Of a stretch of DNA of 64,000 nt, positions 53,401-60,670 are shown piece after piece. Source of the DNA: a virus. The stretch is taken from positions 108,240-172,239 of IMG/VR virus record IMGVR_UViG_3300028840_002431; one strand, 5' to 3'. The notes beneath the pieces were generated by a model, which searched no databases, was not told where the DNA came from, and saw only the letters and a program-made list of their open reading frames with translations. A program made the position numbers and the translations under genes. Within the stretch, counting starts at the first letter, position 1. Every line of letters begins with the position of its first letter.

Positions 53401-53643
53401 ATGCTCCCTCCCGTTTGTTTCGAATGCGGTCGTGTCCATGTCGCTGTGAGAAAAGCTCCCCGTGACAGCATGGGTCTTTGCCAGCGTTGTCTTGGTAATC
53501 CTCATTGCTGGGACTGCCCTGACGATGCTCTGGCCACGGGTATTATTTGCCCCGGTCCCGGCCCTGGTGTGTGCGACCACGTACGGAGTAGCTTCACTCT
53601 ATGGCGGGCCTTAAAATCAACTTCCGACGCGGGGCGGCCATGA
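53401..53643 (+). CDS. NPxCWDCP zinc protein 2 ending SDAGRP
   Basis: 80 residues from ATG 53401. CFECGRVHVAV, CQRCLGNPHCWDCPDDAL and CDH repeat the module of the previous gene. The end SFTLWRALKSTSDAGRP combines a diverged tail (LWRAL) with the boundary-encoded SDAGRP. Confidence 0.7.
   Translation: MLPPVCFECGRVHVAVRKAPRDSMGLCQRCLGNPHCWDCPDDALATGIICPGPGPGVCDHVRSSFTLWRALKSTSDAGRP
53619..53643 (+). repeat. Gene-boundary repeat, copy 1
   Basis: AACTTCCGACGCGGGGCGGC followed by CATGA. It encodes SDAGRP plus the stop of one gene and the start codon of the next. Further copies: 54255-54277, 54430-54453, 55084-55106, 55316-55339, and a degenerate one at 54000-54022. Confidence 0.75.
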
Positions 53644-54020
53644 GTAACCGTTCTCCCATCCCCTATTGCCTTCACTGCAAGGAATGGCTCCGTCCGGAAC
53701 AACTCGTGGAGCATTACCCAGACACTCCGGGGACCGAATATCTTTGCGCCCTTTGTTTCAAGCGGCTCCCTTTGGCCAGTAAGCGTCCCAGTGTCCTGGG
53801 GCACGTCAGGTGCCCTCGATGTGGGTCCATGGCGTCCGAACAGTGGAGGAATGCTACCGTCGATATCGGCGGTAGCAATACCCTGACCTTTTTCGAGTGC
53901 GGCACGAGGGTTCTCGACTTCCCTCTGGGCCTGAACCATCCACATGCGGTTCATCATGGCAGCGGTTGTATCAGCACCACTCTCTGGGACCATATTACTA
54001 ACTCCGACGGGGGTCCCTGA
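53640..54020 (+). CDS. Multi-zinc protein with LWDHI end
   Basis: 126 residues from ATG 53640. CLHCKEWLR, CALCFKR and CPRCGS give three knuckles; near the end TTLWDHITNSDGGP combines the tail with a diverged boundary peptide. Joined to its neighbours by ATGA and TGATG. Confidence 0.65.
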   Translation: MSNRSPIPYCLHCKEWLRPEQLVEHYPDTPGTEYLCALCFKRLPLASKRPSVLGHVRCPRCGSMASEQWRNATVDIGGSNTLTFFECGTRVLDFPLGLNHPHAVHHGSGCISTTLWDHITNSDGGP

Positions 54021-54277
54021 TGTCTCTTTGCGCACAATGCGGCCAAGTCTGGACCACCCCCGCTCATTGGAGAGGTCTCCATGTCTGGGCAGACGCTCCG
54101 GTGAAAGGCGAGCGTCGATGCTGGCGATGTCAGGGCGACCCCTTGTGTCTGGACTGCCCCGCCGCAATCCTGATATCCACAATCTCCCACACCTGTCCGT
54201 CCGAACCTGAGGAGTGTTTCCACCGGGCCAAGCCATTGACATTATGGGGTGCCATTTCCGACGCGGGGCGGCTATGA
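54020..54277 (+). CDS. NPLCxDCP-type zinc protein 3 ending SDAGRL
   Basis: 85 residues. CAQCGQVWTTP, CWRCQGDPLCLDCPAAIL and CFH match the shared module. The end PLTLWGAISDAGRL keeps only LW of the tail tag, showing drift of the motif. Confidence 0.7.
   Translation: MSLCAQCGQVWTTPAHWRGLHVWADAPVKGERRCWRCQGDPLCLDCPAAILISTISHTCPSEPEECFHRAKPLTLWGAISDAGRL
54255..54277 (+). repeat. Gene-boundary repeat, copy 3
   Basis: TTTCCGACGCGGGGCGGCTA then TGA; same placement over the stop/start junction as copy 1. Confidence 0.75.
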
Positions 54278-54453
54278 AACTATACGTACGTGAAGGTTGG
54301 TTGACTGGCTTCGTAACCGGGGCCTTCATAGTTGCTGCCACCACACTCATGAGTGAAAAGCATTGGGTCCCGGCGACCGTCTTCATGGTCCTCTCCCTTG
54401 GGATAATGGCCCTCGAACTCTATGTAGCTAACTCCGACGCGGGGCGGCCATGA
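54274..54453 (+). CDS. Membrane protein ending SDAGRP
   Basis: 59 residues: a hydrophobic span (TGFVTGAFIVAATTLMSE), a second (ATVFMVLSLGIMALELYV), then NSDAGRP. An integral membrane protein carrying the same terminal hexapeptide as soluble zinc proteins suggests the end comes from the DNA junction, not from protein function. Confidence 0.65.
   Translation: MKLYVREGWLTGFVTGAFIVAATTLMSEKHWVPATVFMVLSLGIMALELYVANSDAGRP
54430..54453 (+). repeat. Gene-boundary repeat, copy 4
   Basis: AACTCCGACGCGGGGCGGCC then ATGA. The longest exact match with copy 1. Confidence 0.75.
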
Positions 54454-54869
54454 AGTCTCCTCACTCATATTGGTCATGCCTCAGTGAGGACGAGAAGAAG
54501 TTCATCCTCTCTTTGGCCGCTAATCTCTCCAAGACGCTTGGCATCGAGCACCCTCCCGGAGTTAATATTATCAAGTACGCCATGACCTCACTTATCCAGG
54601 ACGTTCACTCCCACCGGGACATCAAGACTCAAAAGCCTCCCGCTCCGGATGGTGTTCTCGCCTGTCTCAAGTGCTCCCAGGTTTGGGTCCCGGCCGGGAC
54701 TCTCTACTGCCAGCGGTGTGAGGGTAATCCCCTGTGTTGGGACTGCCCTGCCCAAAACCCTGACTGGCGGACCGGGCATTCCCTCGTGTGCCGTGGCTCA
54801 TGCGACGACCAGAAGAAAACTATTTGGGAGCACTTGATAAAATCAACTACCGACTTGGAATCGGTTTAA
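54450..54869 (+). CDS. NPLCWDCP zinc protein 4 with IWEHL tail
   Basis: 139 residues. A helical N-terminal half, then CLKCSQVWVPA, CQRCEGNPLCWDCPAQN and a closing CDD. The end TIWEHLIKSTTDLESV is encoded partly by TTGATAAAATCAACT, a near copy of the operator palindrome. Confidence 0.65.
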   Translation: MKSPHSYWSCLSEDEKKFILSLAANLSKTLGIEHPPGVNIIKYAMTSLIQDVHSHRDIKTQKPPAPDGVLACLKCSQVWVPAGTLYCQRCEGNPLCWDCPAQNPDWRTGHSLVCRGSCDDQKKTIWEHLIKSTTDLESV

Positions 54870-54884
54870 CCCAGAGAGTGATTA

Positions 54885-55106
54885 ATGGCTTGTTCCCTCT
54901 GTAACGGCACCAAGCGTATCAAGATGCAGTTCTCCTTACCTACCGAGAGTGAGGCGGCCCGGCTTGCCGAACTCGACCCCGACACTCCCATATACCGTGA
55001 CCCCGTGGCCATGGGCCTTACCCTTCCCAAGCCGTTACGCGAGGACTTGGAGCAAGGTTGGGACAGGGAGTGCCCCCGTTGCTCTTCCGACGCGGGGCGG
55101 CCATGA
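54885..55106 (+). CDS. Small zinc protein ending SDAGRP
   Basis: 73 residues: CSLCNGTKRIKMQF and CPRCSSDAGRP give a four-cysteine site whose last residues are supplied by the boundary repeat. Resembles the DnaJ-type CxxCxG start. No tail tag. Confidence 0.65.
   Translation: MACSLCNGTKRIKMQFSLPTESEAARLAELDPDTPIYRDPVAMGLTLPKPLREDLEQGWDRECPRCSSDAGRP
55084..55106 (+). repeat. Gene-boundary repeat, copy 5
   Basis: CTCTTCCGACGCGGGGCGGC then CATGA over the next junction. Confidence 0.75.
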
Positions 55107-55339
55107 CCATCTATTGCTACAACCGGTTCAAGGAGGATGGCGTTGGTCCTAATATTTACCACGCTCTGAAAGCGACCTTCATGAGCACGGGCGACAGTAA
55201 TCGAACCCACTGTGGCGTGGATCTCCCGTCTTCCGTTATCCGTGTTACCGAGTGGCCGCCCAAGGGGATGCGTAAGTGCAAGCGATGTTTCCGTGACCTT
55301 TGGGACCATATTATCAACTCCGAAGCGGGGCGATCATGA
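55103..55339 (+). CDS. Zinc protein with LWDHI end, paralogue of 61765 gene
   Basis: 78 residues: CYNRFKEDGVGPNIYHALKA, then THCGVDL and KCKRCFRDLWDHIINSEAGRS. The gene at 61765-61971 shares NVYHAL, CG, and RKCKRCFRDLWEHLK, but lacks the boundary peptide. Confidence 0.7.
   Translation: MTIYCYNRFKEDGVGPNIYHALKATFMSTGDSNRTHCGVDLPSSVIRVTEWPPKGMRKCKRCFRDLWDHIINSEAGRS
55316..55339 (+). repeat. Gene-boundary repeat, copy 6
   Basis: AACTCCGAAGCGGGGCGATC then ATGA; two substitutions relative to copy 4. Confidence 0.7.
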
Positions 55340-55602
55340 CCGGTATCGTTTGGCAAGACATGGTAGTCGCGGGCGCTAACCTGCTATTCGCCTACTCCAT
55401 TCTCACTCAAGTCGTCCATGGCTTCCGGGAGAAGAAGGGCTTCATCCTCCTACGTACCTCAGGGCCGACCACTCTGGGTTTGTACGCCATGGCTGTCGCT
55501 TTCTTCACCATCCCCCTCTTCTACTCCGCCTCAGTGGCCGCGTTCAATGCGACCCTCTGGCTTCTCCTCTTCATCCAACGGCTCATTTACGAGAAGGCGT
55601 AG
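55336..55602 (+). CDS. Multi-pass small membrane protein
   Basis: 88 residues with three hydrophobic spans (MVVAGANLLFAYSILTQVV, TTLGLYAMAVAFFTIPLF, FNATLWLLLFIQRLI). Similar small membrane proteins occur in other large phages; the fold may be of the SWEET-like triple-helix type, but this is weak. Followed by the AGTTGATAAAA half-site. Confidence 0.65.
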   Translation: MTGIVWQDMVVAGANLLFAYSILTQVVHGFREKKGFILLRTSGPTTLGLYAMAVAFFTIPLFYSASVAAFNATLWLLLFIQRLIYEKA

Positions 55603-55610
55603 TTGATAAA

Positions 55611-55829
55611 ATGCCTCTGTGTTCTCGTTGCGAACGTATCTGGGTCCCCAAGAGGGCCGTGACCGAACACGGCGATTACGTTTGCCTCCGTTGCAAGAGC
55701 GACCCCTGGTGTTGGGACTGCCCTGCCAAGTCGGTCCCGCCTTTCCAAACCGGGCACATCTGTAAGGACGGCTGTGTTCACCGCCGCCCGCCCCTGACCC
55801 TCTGGGCCGCCCTTTCGGGGGGCGACTGA
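55611..55829 (+). CDS. NPWCWDCP-type zinc protein 5
   Basis: 72 residues: CSRCERIWVPK, CLRCKSDPWCWDCPAKS and CVH. The end PLTLWAALSGGD keeps the PLTLW context with a lost DHL. The ATG is immediately preceded by AGTTGATAAA. Confidence 0.7.
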   Translation: MPLCSRCERIWVPKRAVTEHGDYVCLRCKSDPWCWDCPAKSVPPFQTGHICKDGCVHRRPPLTLWAALSGGD

Positions 55830-56053
55830 TGGCTTGGGTCGAAGTCGATGGTCCCACCAGCACCTTTCCAAAGGAGGACATCCTTGGTTTCTGCGACATT
55901 TGCAGACGTAAGATTACCCGCACCTCCGGTCAACTCCGAGGTGTCGCCTTTATGGGCCGCACGGGTGTCGTTTGCTCCGACGAGTGTCACAACAAGTGGC
56001 AGAAGAGCTTTGGCCCCAAGGACCTCTGGGACCATCTTTTGGAGGACGATTAG
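55829..56053 (+). CDS. TRASH-like zinc protein with LWDHL tail
   Basis: 74 residues. FCDICRRKITRTSG then GVVCSDECHNKWQKSF is a TRASH-type CxxC..CSxxC module. The end is PKDLWDHLLEDD. Starts by TGATG. Confidence 0.7.
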   Translation: MAWVEVDGPTSTFPKEDILGFCDICRRKITRTSGQLRGVAFMGRTGVVCSDECHNKWQKSFGPKDLWDHLLEDD

Positions 56054-56349
56054 TGGACTGGTGGACATCAGAATCCCAGAGGCTCCGTAAGTCGTGGAAC
56101 CGAGCCAGATACAAGCCTCGTTGCCGTGTCTGCGGTGCCGTCTGGACCACCGTGGAGAAGGCCAAGGGTTGCGAACGTAGCCACGGATACGGACACTATT
56201 CCGTGGTGAGCGGGGTGACTGCCCTTTGCCCTCTATGTAAACAGTCGTTCACCCCTGAGTTCGCCGGTCAACAATACTGTGCTCACGATTGTGGTCACTA
56301 CCCACCCCTGACATTATGGAGAGCGTTGAGAGTTGATTTTATCAACTAA
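56053..56349 (+). CDS. Double zinc-knuckle protein with LWRAL tail
   Basis: 98 residues from GTG 56053 (TAGTG). CRVCGAVWTTV, CERSHGYGH, CPLCKQSF and CAHDCGH suggest two zinc sites. The end PLTLWRALRVDFIN is encoded through the operator palindrome AGTTGATTTTATCAACT. Confidence 0.65.
   Translation: MDWWTSESQRLRKSWNRARYKPRCRVCGAVWTTVEKAKGCERSHGYGHYSVVSGVTALCPLCKQSFTPEFAGQQYCAHDCGHYPPLTLWRALRVDFIN
56331..56347. promoter_or_regulatory. Palindromic operator AGTTGATTTTATCAACT
   Basis: Third perfect copy (inverse orientation). It lies 9 bases before a GGTGTA promoter, a position suited to repression. Confidence 0.6.
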
Positions 56350-56356
56350 GGGTCCC

Positions 56357-56366
56357 GGTGTAAGAA
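56357..56366 (+). promoter_or_regulatory. GGTGTA-type -10 element
   Basis: GGTGTAAGAA, about 29 bases before ATG 56395; heads the large operon that runs to about 59.8 kb. Confidence 0.5.
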
Positions 56367-56394
56367 TACCTAGAAGCGATAGCTTTTTCGGATA

Positions 56395-56646
56395 ATGAAG
56401 CTAGACGATCACAAGTTCAGACGGACTTCGAGTCCCATCCTCCGGAAGCGGTACTCGTGGCATATTATGGAACGAGACGACAACATTCCCGTGTGCAAGC
56501 GGTACTTCGTGCCCGTTGGCGACCAAAAGTACGAAGAGGAGGTGAACACTCTCGAAGGGATCAAGGGCAAAGTTTGCAAGAAGTGTTCTCAGATAGTCTC
56601 CCAGCGTATGTCTCTCTGGGACCATTTGGCGCGAGGCGAGACATGA
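56395..56646 (+). CDS. Hypothetical protein with LWDHL tail
   Basis: 83 residues: a basic beta-rich body (KRYSWHIMERDDNIPVCKRY), CKKCSQIV as a single knuckle and MSLWDHLARGET at the end. Overlaps the next start. Confidence 0.7.
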   Translation: MKLDDHKFRRTSSPILRKRYSWHIMERDDNIPVCKRYFVPVGDQKYEEEVNTLEGIKGKVCKKCSQIVSQRMSLWDHLARGET

Positions 56647-56915
56647 AAGGCTATGCGTTCAAAGACGGCCCGGTCGTCAGAGTCGTTATCACAGCCGACA
56701 TGGACAAGGCCCTCCGGAGGCTCGAAGAGATCACGGGCGAGCGGATTAACCGTCACGAGATAGTCATCCTCGATGAAGACTCCGTCCTGACGATTGAGTA
56801 CCACGTAGACTTCGACGGGCTTCTGGCCCCGCTTTGCCCCGACAACGTCACCATCACCGATGACAAGACCCGAGTCCTTTGGGACCACGTCTCCGAGACG
56901 GGAGGCGACGAATGA
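56643..56915 (+). CDS. Hypothetical protein with LWDHV tail
   Basis: 90 residues from ATG 56643. Alpha/beta (KGYAFKDGPVVRVVITADMD) with no cysteine pair, so the tail is not tied to zinc modules. Ends TRVLWDHVSETGGDE. Confidence 0.65.
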   Translation: MKGYAFKDGPVVRVVITADMDKALRRLEEITGERINRHEIVILDEDSVLTIEYHVDFDGLLAPLCPDNVTITDDKTRVLWDHVSETGGDE

Positions 56916-57157
56916 GGGCCTACATCTGGCAAGACGCCATGGAGACCGTGGTTGTTATGGCCTCAAGTGGGATAGAGGCCGCCGTTCACGTTTGCGAGGT
57001 CATCAAAGCACCTGTCAAGCCCTCCGATCTCGTCTCCGTGTGTGTGGACCAGACCGTGACAATTCCTTACAACAAGAAACGAGACCCCGTATACACAAGG
57101 CATAGAAGACGTTCGAGTAAGCCACTCCTCTGGGATCACTTGACGGACGGCAAATGA
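56912..57157 (+). CDS. Hypothetical protein with LWDHL tail
   Basis: 81 residues by ATGA. MRAYIWQDAMETVVVMASSG is the structured part; a basic linker (RHRRRSSKP) leads to LLWDHLTDGK. Confidence 0.65.
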   Translation: MRAYIWQDAMETVVVMASSGIEAAVHVCEVIKAPVKPSDLVSVCVDQTVTIPYNKKRDPVYTRHRRRSSKPLLWDHLTDGK

Positions 57158-57399
57158 GTAAACGGTATTACAAGATTCAGATCTTCCAGAGGGACGTTAA
57201 TCACCCGGACCAGGGTACGTGGGCAGACTTCCCGTTAGCCGGGACAATGGGCTACGACGTGATCCCGTCCTCTTTTACCACCCACAACGCGGCTAAAGAC
57301 ATCGTGCGACGATGGGCGCTGAAGCCAGAGGACGGCTACCGGATAATCGAGTGTGAGGGGGCGGACCTCTTCGATCACCTGAGGTGCGACAATGCCTAA
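57154..57399 (+). CDS. Hypothetical protein with LFDHL tail
   Basis: 81 residues by ATGA. SKRYYKIQIFQRDVNHPDQG begins a small alpha/beta domain. Ends GADLFDHLRCDNA, with Phe for Trp, showing that an aromatic residue is tolerated there. Confidence 0.65.
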   Translation: MSKRYYKIQIFQRDVNHPDQGTWADFPLAGTMGYDVIPSSFTTHNAAKDIVRRWALKPEDGYRIIECEGADLFDHLRCDNA

Positions 57400-57736
57400 G
57401 TTAGACATAAAAGTCATCCACATGCCCTCCCCTGGCATGACCCGTTGCATCACCTGTGGCGAGGAGGTTCCCGTCTCCGAGGCCGCCATGAATATCCCGG
57501 TGCCCAACGGGGGCGGCTACGGCCTTTGCTCACAAGCCTGTGAAGAGGTCGATTTCCGGACGGCCATGCATGAAGACGTTCCCCGTAAGCTCAACCTTTA
57601 TGACTCTCTCCGCGAACCCGTCTTTGCTATTTGCGGCCACTGCCGACAACCCATCGAGGGCGACCCACCCGTCTGCCAGTGTTATGATGGTAAGAAGACA
57701 TTCCACGACAAGAACCTCTGGGATCACCTGAAATGA
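57392..57736 (+). CDS. TRASH plus zinc-knuckle protein with LWDHL end
   Basis: 114 residues. CITCGEEVPVSE and LCSQACEEVDFRT form a TRASH-type module; CGHCRQPIEGDPPVCQCYDG adds a second site. The protein stops right after KNLWDHLK. Confidence 0.7.
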   Translation: MPKLDIKVIHMPSPGMTRCITCGEEVPVSEAAMNIPVPNGGGYGLCSQACEEVDFRTAMHEDVPRKLNLYDSLREPVFAICGHCRQPIEGDPPVCQCYDGKKTFHDKNLWDHLK

Positions 57737-57921
57737 ACTGTCAGGTTTGCAACACCCCTTTGCCGGAAAGGATACTCCCCGGCTTCGTTAACGGCTTTCG
57801 GGTCTATGTGTGCTCTAGGGAATGCCTCTTTGAGCGGCAACGTAGGGCGAACTTTATGAGAGTGCGTCTCCGGATGGTGACGGTCAAAACCCTCTGGGAT
57901 CACTTGAGAGATGAGAGATGA
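57733..57921 (+). CDS. TRASH-like zinc protein with LWDHL tail
   Basis: 62 residues: CQVCNTPLPERI and VYVCSRECLFERQRR, then KTLWDHLRDER. One of the shortest carriers: a zinc module, a 10-residue linker and the tag. Confidence 0.7.
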   Translation: MNCQVCNTPLPERILPGFVNGFRVYVCSRECLFERQRRANFMRVRLRMVTVKTLWDHLRDER

Positions 57922-58208
57922 ATATCCTTAGTCAAATCGCGGTGGTACTTCTCCTGGCCCTGGCTATCACTGGCCTCTGGGGTCTCGTTCTATTCCTGGG
58001 GTATCGGCGGGAACTGAAACGCTGGCTCAAGATCGGTAAGCCAAAACCCAAGAGCGAACTGACCCTCTCTCAAAGCTGGAAGGACGAAGGCTGGGAGATT
58101 CGAGAGGAGAACGGCGTCTCGTACAAGGTCCTTCCCGAAGAGAAGTTTCTGGGCCGACCGGGTATCCTACGATTTGACACCCCAAAGAAGCTACAGCGCC
58201 GTGAGTGA
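57918..58208 (+). CDS. N-terminally anchored membrane protein
   Basis: 96 residues. The span IAVVLLLALAITGLWGLVLF is followed by a basic cytoplasmic part with KSELTLSQSWKDEGWEIREE. No tail tag. Overlaps both neighbours. Confidence 0.65.
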   Translation: MNILSQIAVVLLLALAITGLWGLVLFLGYRRELKRWLKIGKPKPKSELTLSQSWKDEGWEIREENGVSYKVLPEEKFLGRPGILRFDTPKKLQRRE

Positions 58209-58449
58209 GCCGAAACGTTACAGAGTGCGTATCTGGAACACGGACCAGCAAAACTGGGTATACAACGTGCTCTCTTTTGCCTCTCTGGGCGACGCCCTGA
58301 CTGAAAGCCGTCGGTGGTATGGGTCCAAGTGGGACCGTTACTGGAACAAAGAGTATTTTCAGATCGTCCGAACCGACACTCGAATCCCTGTGCGCCCCGC
58401 CATGTTGGCCGGACCATGCACCCTCTGGGACCACCTGAAAGAAATATGA
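58201..58449 (+). CDS. Hypothetical protein with LWDHL tail
   Basis: 82 residues from GTG 58201. SEPKRYRVRIWNTDQQNWVY opens a beta-rich domain. Ends GPCTLWDHLKEI. Confidence 0.65.
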   Translation: MSEPKRYRVRIWNTDQQNWVYNVLSFASLGDALTESRRWYGSKWDRYWNKEYFQIVRTDTRIPVRPAMLAGPCTLWDHLKEI

Positions 58450-58640
58450 GTCAAATCCCCCAACCATGGGCACACAATCAGTGTTCTGTCTGCGATAAGC
58501 CCCTTAAAGCCGCCGTGTGGCACCAGGATGTGAAGACGGCCTTGGTCATCTGCTCCAAGCGGTGTTATGAATATTACCTCCGAGAGTCCAGGTGCGGGAA
58601 CTTCCCGCTGACTCTGTGGAGGTGTTTGGAGAACACGTGA
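58446..58640 (+). CDS. TRASH-like zinc protein with LWRCL tail
   Basis: 64 residues: CSVCDKPLKAAV and VICSKRCYEYYLRES, ending PLTLWRCLENT. Zinc module as in the 57733 gene. Confidence 0.7.
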   Translation: MSQIPQPWAHNQCSVCDKPLKAAVWHQDVKTALVICSKRCYEYYLRESRCGNFPLTLWRCLENT

Positions 58641-59482
58641 CATTATCCGAGATTGTGCCTTTATACGAGACTCAGGAAGAGCGGACGCCGCCGCCTCCGT
58701 GGGACAACTGCGAGAGCGCCGTTATTCCCGATCTGGTTAACGTCTACTTCCCGACCGGCGATGCTTTCCGTTGGTATGCCTTGGAGCGCGAGGGTGATGG
58801 ACTCTGTATCGAAGAAGTCTACGTCGATGAAATAGGCACTGTGAGCCAGCGGCTAGGATACGAGATTGAACAAGCCGACTGGACCGACATGATGGATCTT
58901 CCATGGACCACTGATGAGAAAATCCAATGGGCTGTGGAAGAGGGTATTGCTCCAGGGCAACCCTTTCTGATTCGTTTCGGGGAGCCAGACCATTATCAGA
59001 CCGGTGGTTGGGACGGCCCTGTTGAGTACGACGTTAACTACGACACTGAACTTGTCCGGGTCATCCCGTGGCCAGCCGAACGTGCCGCCTCTGTTTGGGA
59101 GGAATTTTTCGCCGCACGTAAACGGATGCTTGACTACAGGGCCGAGTGCCAAGCGCGTTTTGACGGGCAGATCGGGCACCATCCGGAGGTAATGAACCTT
59201 CGCAGAACCCGGTATTACGGCGCGAGTTGTTATGACGAGATGTGCCCACCTAACGGTGTTCGTTACACTCTGTACTCCGAGTATGAAATTGAGGCCACCC
59301 TCTTTGACCACCTCAGGGGCCTCGTTCCCTATTATATGAAGGGCAAGGCCATCTGTTCTGGCGAGAGCGACCAGGGGGACGAAAAGGCTGCCAAAGAAGC
59401 GCTCGTTAAAAAGGTCTTGGGGATGTATCCTCATATGACCAGGGAACAGGTTCTGGGTTTCCCGGTGAAGGATCATCTCTAA
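58637..59482 (+). CDS. Hypothetical 281-residue protein with internal LFDHL
   Basis: From GTG 58637 (GTGA overlap). Acidic alpha/beta protein, the largest in this operon. ATLFDHLRGLVPYYMKG lies near residue 225, and the C-terminus ends with FPVKDHL, a second weak echo of the tag. No enzymatic motif recognised. Confidence 0.65.
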   Translation: MTLSEIVPLYETQEERTPPPPWDNCESAVIPDLVNVYFPTGDAFRWYALEREGDGLCIEEVYVDEIGTVSQRLGYEIEQADWTDMMDLPWTTDEKIQWAVEEGIAPGQPFLIRFGEPDHYQTGGWDGPVEYDVNYDTELVRVIPWPAERAASVWEEFFAARKRMLDYRAECQARFDGQIGHHPEVMNLRRTRYYGASCYDEMCPPNGVRYTLYSEYEIEATLFDHLRGLVPYYMKGKAICSGESDQGDEKAAKEALVKKVLGMYPHMTREQVLGFPVKDHL

Positions 59483-59775
59483 TGAAGTGTAGGATTTGTT
59501 ACACTCCTCTGAGAATGGGTATGGTCCCTGTCGAGGTAGGCCATGTCGCGATCCACGTATGCTCCGAGGGGTGCCTTGACGAAGCTCAGAAGCGGAAAGC
59601 CGCTTTGGGAGAACAATTCGAGGAACTTGTCCGAAACGCCAACTGCCTCTATTGCAAGACGCCCTTCGTTCCCTGGAAGCCGGAACAGATCTGGTGCTCC
59701 ATGGTGTGTAAGGATCTTCTCCGGACGGAGGGCGTTCCCCGGTCTCTCTGGGACCACCTGACGGCCGACTTCTGA
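59482..59775 (+). CDS. Double TRASH-type zinc protein with LWDHL tail
   Basis: 97 residues. CRICYTPLRMGM and VCSEGCLDEAQKRK form the first module; CLYCKTPFVPW and WCSMVCKDLL a second. Ends RSLWDHLTADF. Last gene of the operon before a hairpin-containing gap. Confidence 0.7.
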   Translation: MKCRICYTPLRMGMVPVEVGHVAIHVCSEGCLDEAQKRKAALGEQFEELVRNANCLYCKTPFVPWKPEQIWCSMVCKDLLRTEGVPRSLWDHLTADF

Positions 59776-59840
59776 CACTTTTCTCGACTTTCGGCCCAAC
59801 TACTATTGACAAAAATGCCTAAAAAGCGCACACGATCATA

Positions 59841-59861
59841 GGAGGCGGGGAACTCGCCTCC
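59841..59861 (+). promoter_or_regulatory. Leader hairpin GGAGGCG/CGCCTCC
   Basis: A seven-pair stem with loop GGGAACT, 21 bases before ATG 59883. Without a T-run it is more likely a leader structure than a terminator. TTGACA at 59808 is a possible -35 upstream. Confidence 0.45.
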
Positions 59862-59882
59862 CAGATGTAAATGGAGGTGGGT

Positions 59883-60092
59883 ATGAAATACAAGTTGTAT
59901 TGGATCATGGCGTTGTTGGCCATGCAGGGCTGCCACATCTACAGTAACGGTCGGAAGGCCGACGATGGGAAAGCCATTCTCTGTATGATTCTGGGCGCTC
60001 TCTGTCTGGCTGGCGCGGGCAACGAGCATATGGGTGGCGCTATCATCGTCATCTTCGGTTGCGCTCTCATCCTCTACGGGTGTCTGCCATGA
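59883..60092 (+). CDS. Small membrane protein
   Basis: 69 residues from ATG 59883 with GGAGGTGGGT directly upstream. Two hydrophobic stretches (YKLYWIMALLAMQGCHIY and GGAIIVIFGCALILYGCL) and one shorter one between. A lipobox-like ALLAMQGC is present but lacks the usual context. Coupled to the next gene by ATGA. Confidence 0.6.
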   Translation: MKYKLYWIMALLAMQGCHIYSNGRKADDGKAILCMILGALCLAGAGNEHMGGAIIVIFGCALILYGCLP

Positions 60093-60598
60093 TCTTTGGA
60101 GATGACCCCAAGAGCAAGGCCGACTTCTTCGAGGCCAGTGAGGGTGAGGTAGACCGGCGCAAGCTGTATCTCTGGAAAGACGGTAAAGGGACCCACGCCT
60201 GTTTGGCGAATACCTTGAGCGAAGTGATAAAGAAGGCCAAGGCGATGGACCGCTCTTTCCCGATGTCAAACTACATGGTCGTCTCGCACGAGACGTTGTT
60301 GAAGATCTGCGGTTCCCTCAAACACCACATCGTGGCCATGGGCGAACACGACCTCTGGGACCACCTGATGGAAGAGCAAACTTCGGAGAAGAGCATCAAG
60401 GATCAGATAACGGCCGCCTTTGTCGAATATAACGACTGCCGGTTCGACGGTTACGAGATCCGGCTAGGCGCTGATTATTACCGGGGTCAAACGGTGGGCC
60501 GTATCGGTTTGGTGGACTGTACAGCACCGAACGGTGCCAAGTGGTTCATCATAAGAACCGACGACGGCCACATAAGATTCGAGCCGACCCTGGTTTGA
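60089..60598 (+). CDS. Two-part protein with internal LWDHL
   Basis: 169 residues from ATG 60089. The first 95 residues form one domain ending GEHDLWDHLMEE; a further 75 residues (SIKDQITAAFVEYNDCRFDG) follow. It looks like a tagged protein fused to a second one, so the tag works, or is tolerated, inside a chain. Confidence 0.65.
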   Translation: MIFGDDPKSKADFFEASEGEVDRRKLYLWKDGKGTHACLANTLSEVIKKAKAMDRSFPMSNYMVVSHETLLKICGSLKHHIVAMGEHDLWDHLMEEQTSEKSIKDQITAAFVEYNDCRFDGYEIRLGADYYRGQTVGRIGLVDCTAPNGAKWFIIRTDDGHIRFEPTLV

Positions 60599-60670
60599 AA
60601 AGGTCCCGACGCCCGCCCTCCGTACCGTCCAAAGCAGGAGGCTCCCACGGAGCGCCGGGACCAACCGTAT
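60594..60670 (-). ncRNA. Candidate small RNA with terminator
   Basis: Minus strand: GGTGTAATAA (60679-60670) promoter, then a stem GGTCCCG/CGGGACC (60602-60608 with 60656-60662) enclosing CTCCGT/ACGGAG, then CTTTTC. Same layout as the RNAs at 18.4-18.7 kb. No start codon with a ribosome binding site inside. The RNA would be antisense only to the last bases of the 60089 gene. Confidence 0.5.

Noticed and set aside
53502-54386. A 294-codon minus-strand frame
   Set aside because: Spans several well-supported small plus-strand zinc genes joined by coupled junctions; its composition is not protein-like.
58853-59812. A 319-codon minus-strand frame
   Set aside because: Antisense to the 281-residue gene and the TRASH gene, both of which have coupled starts.
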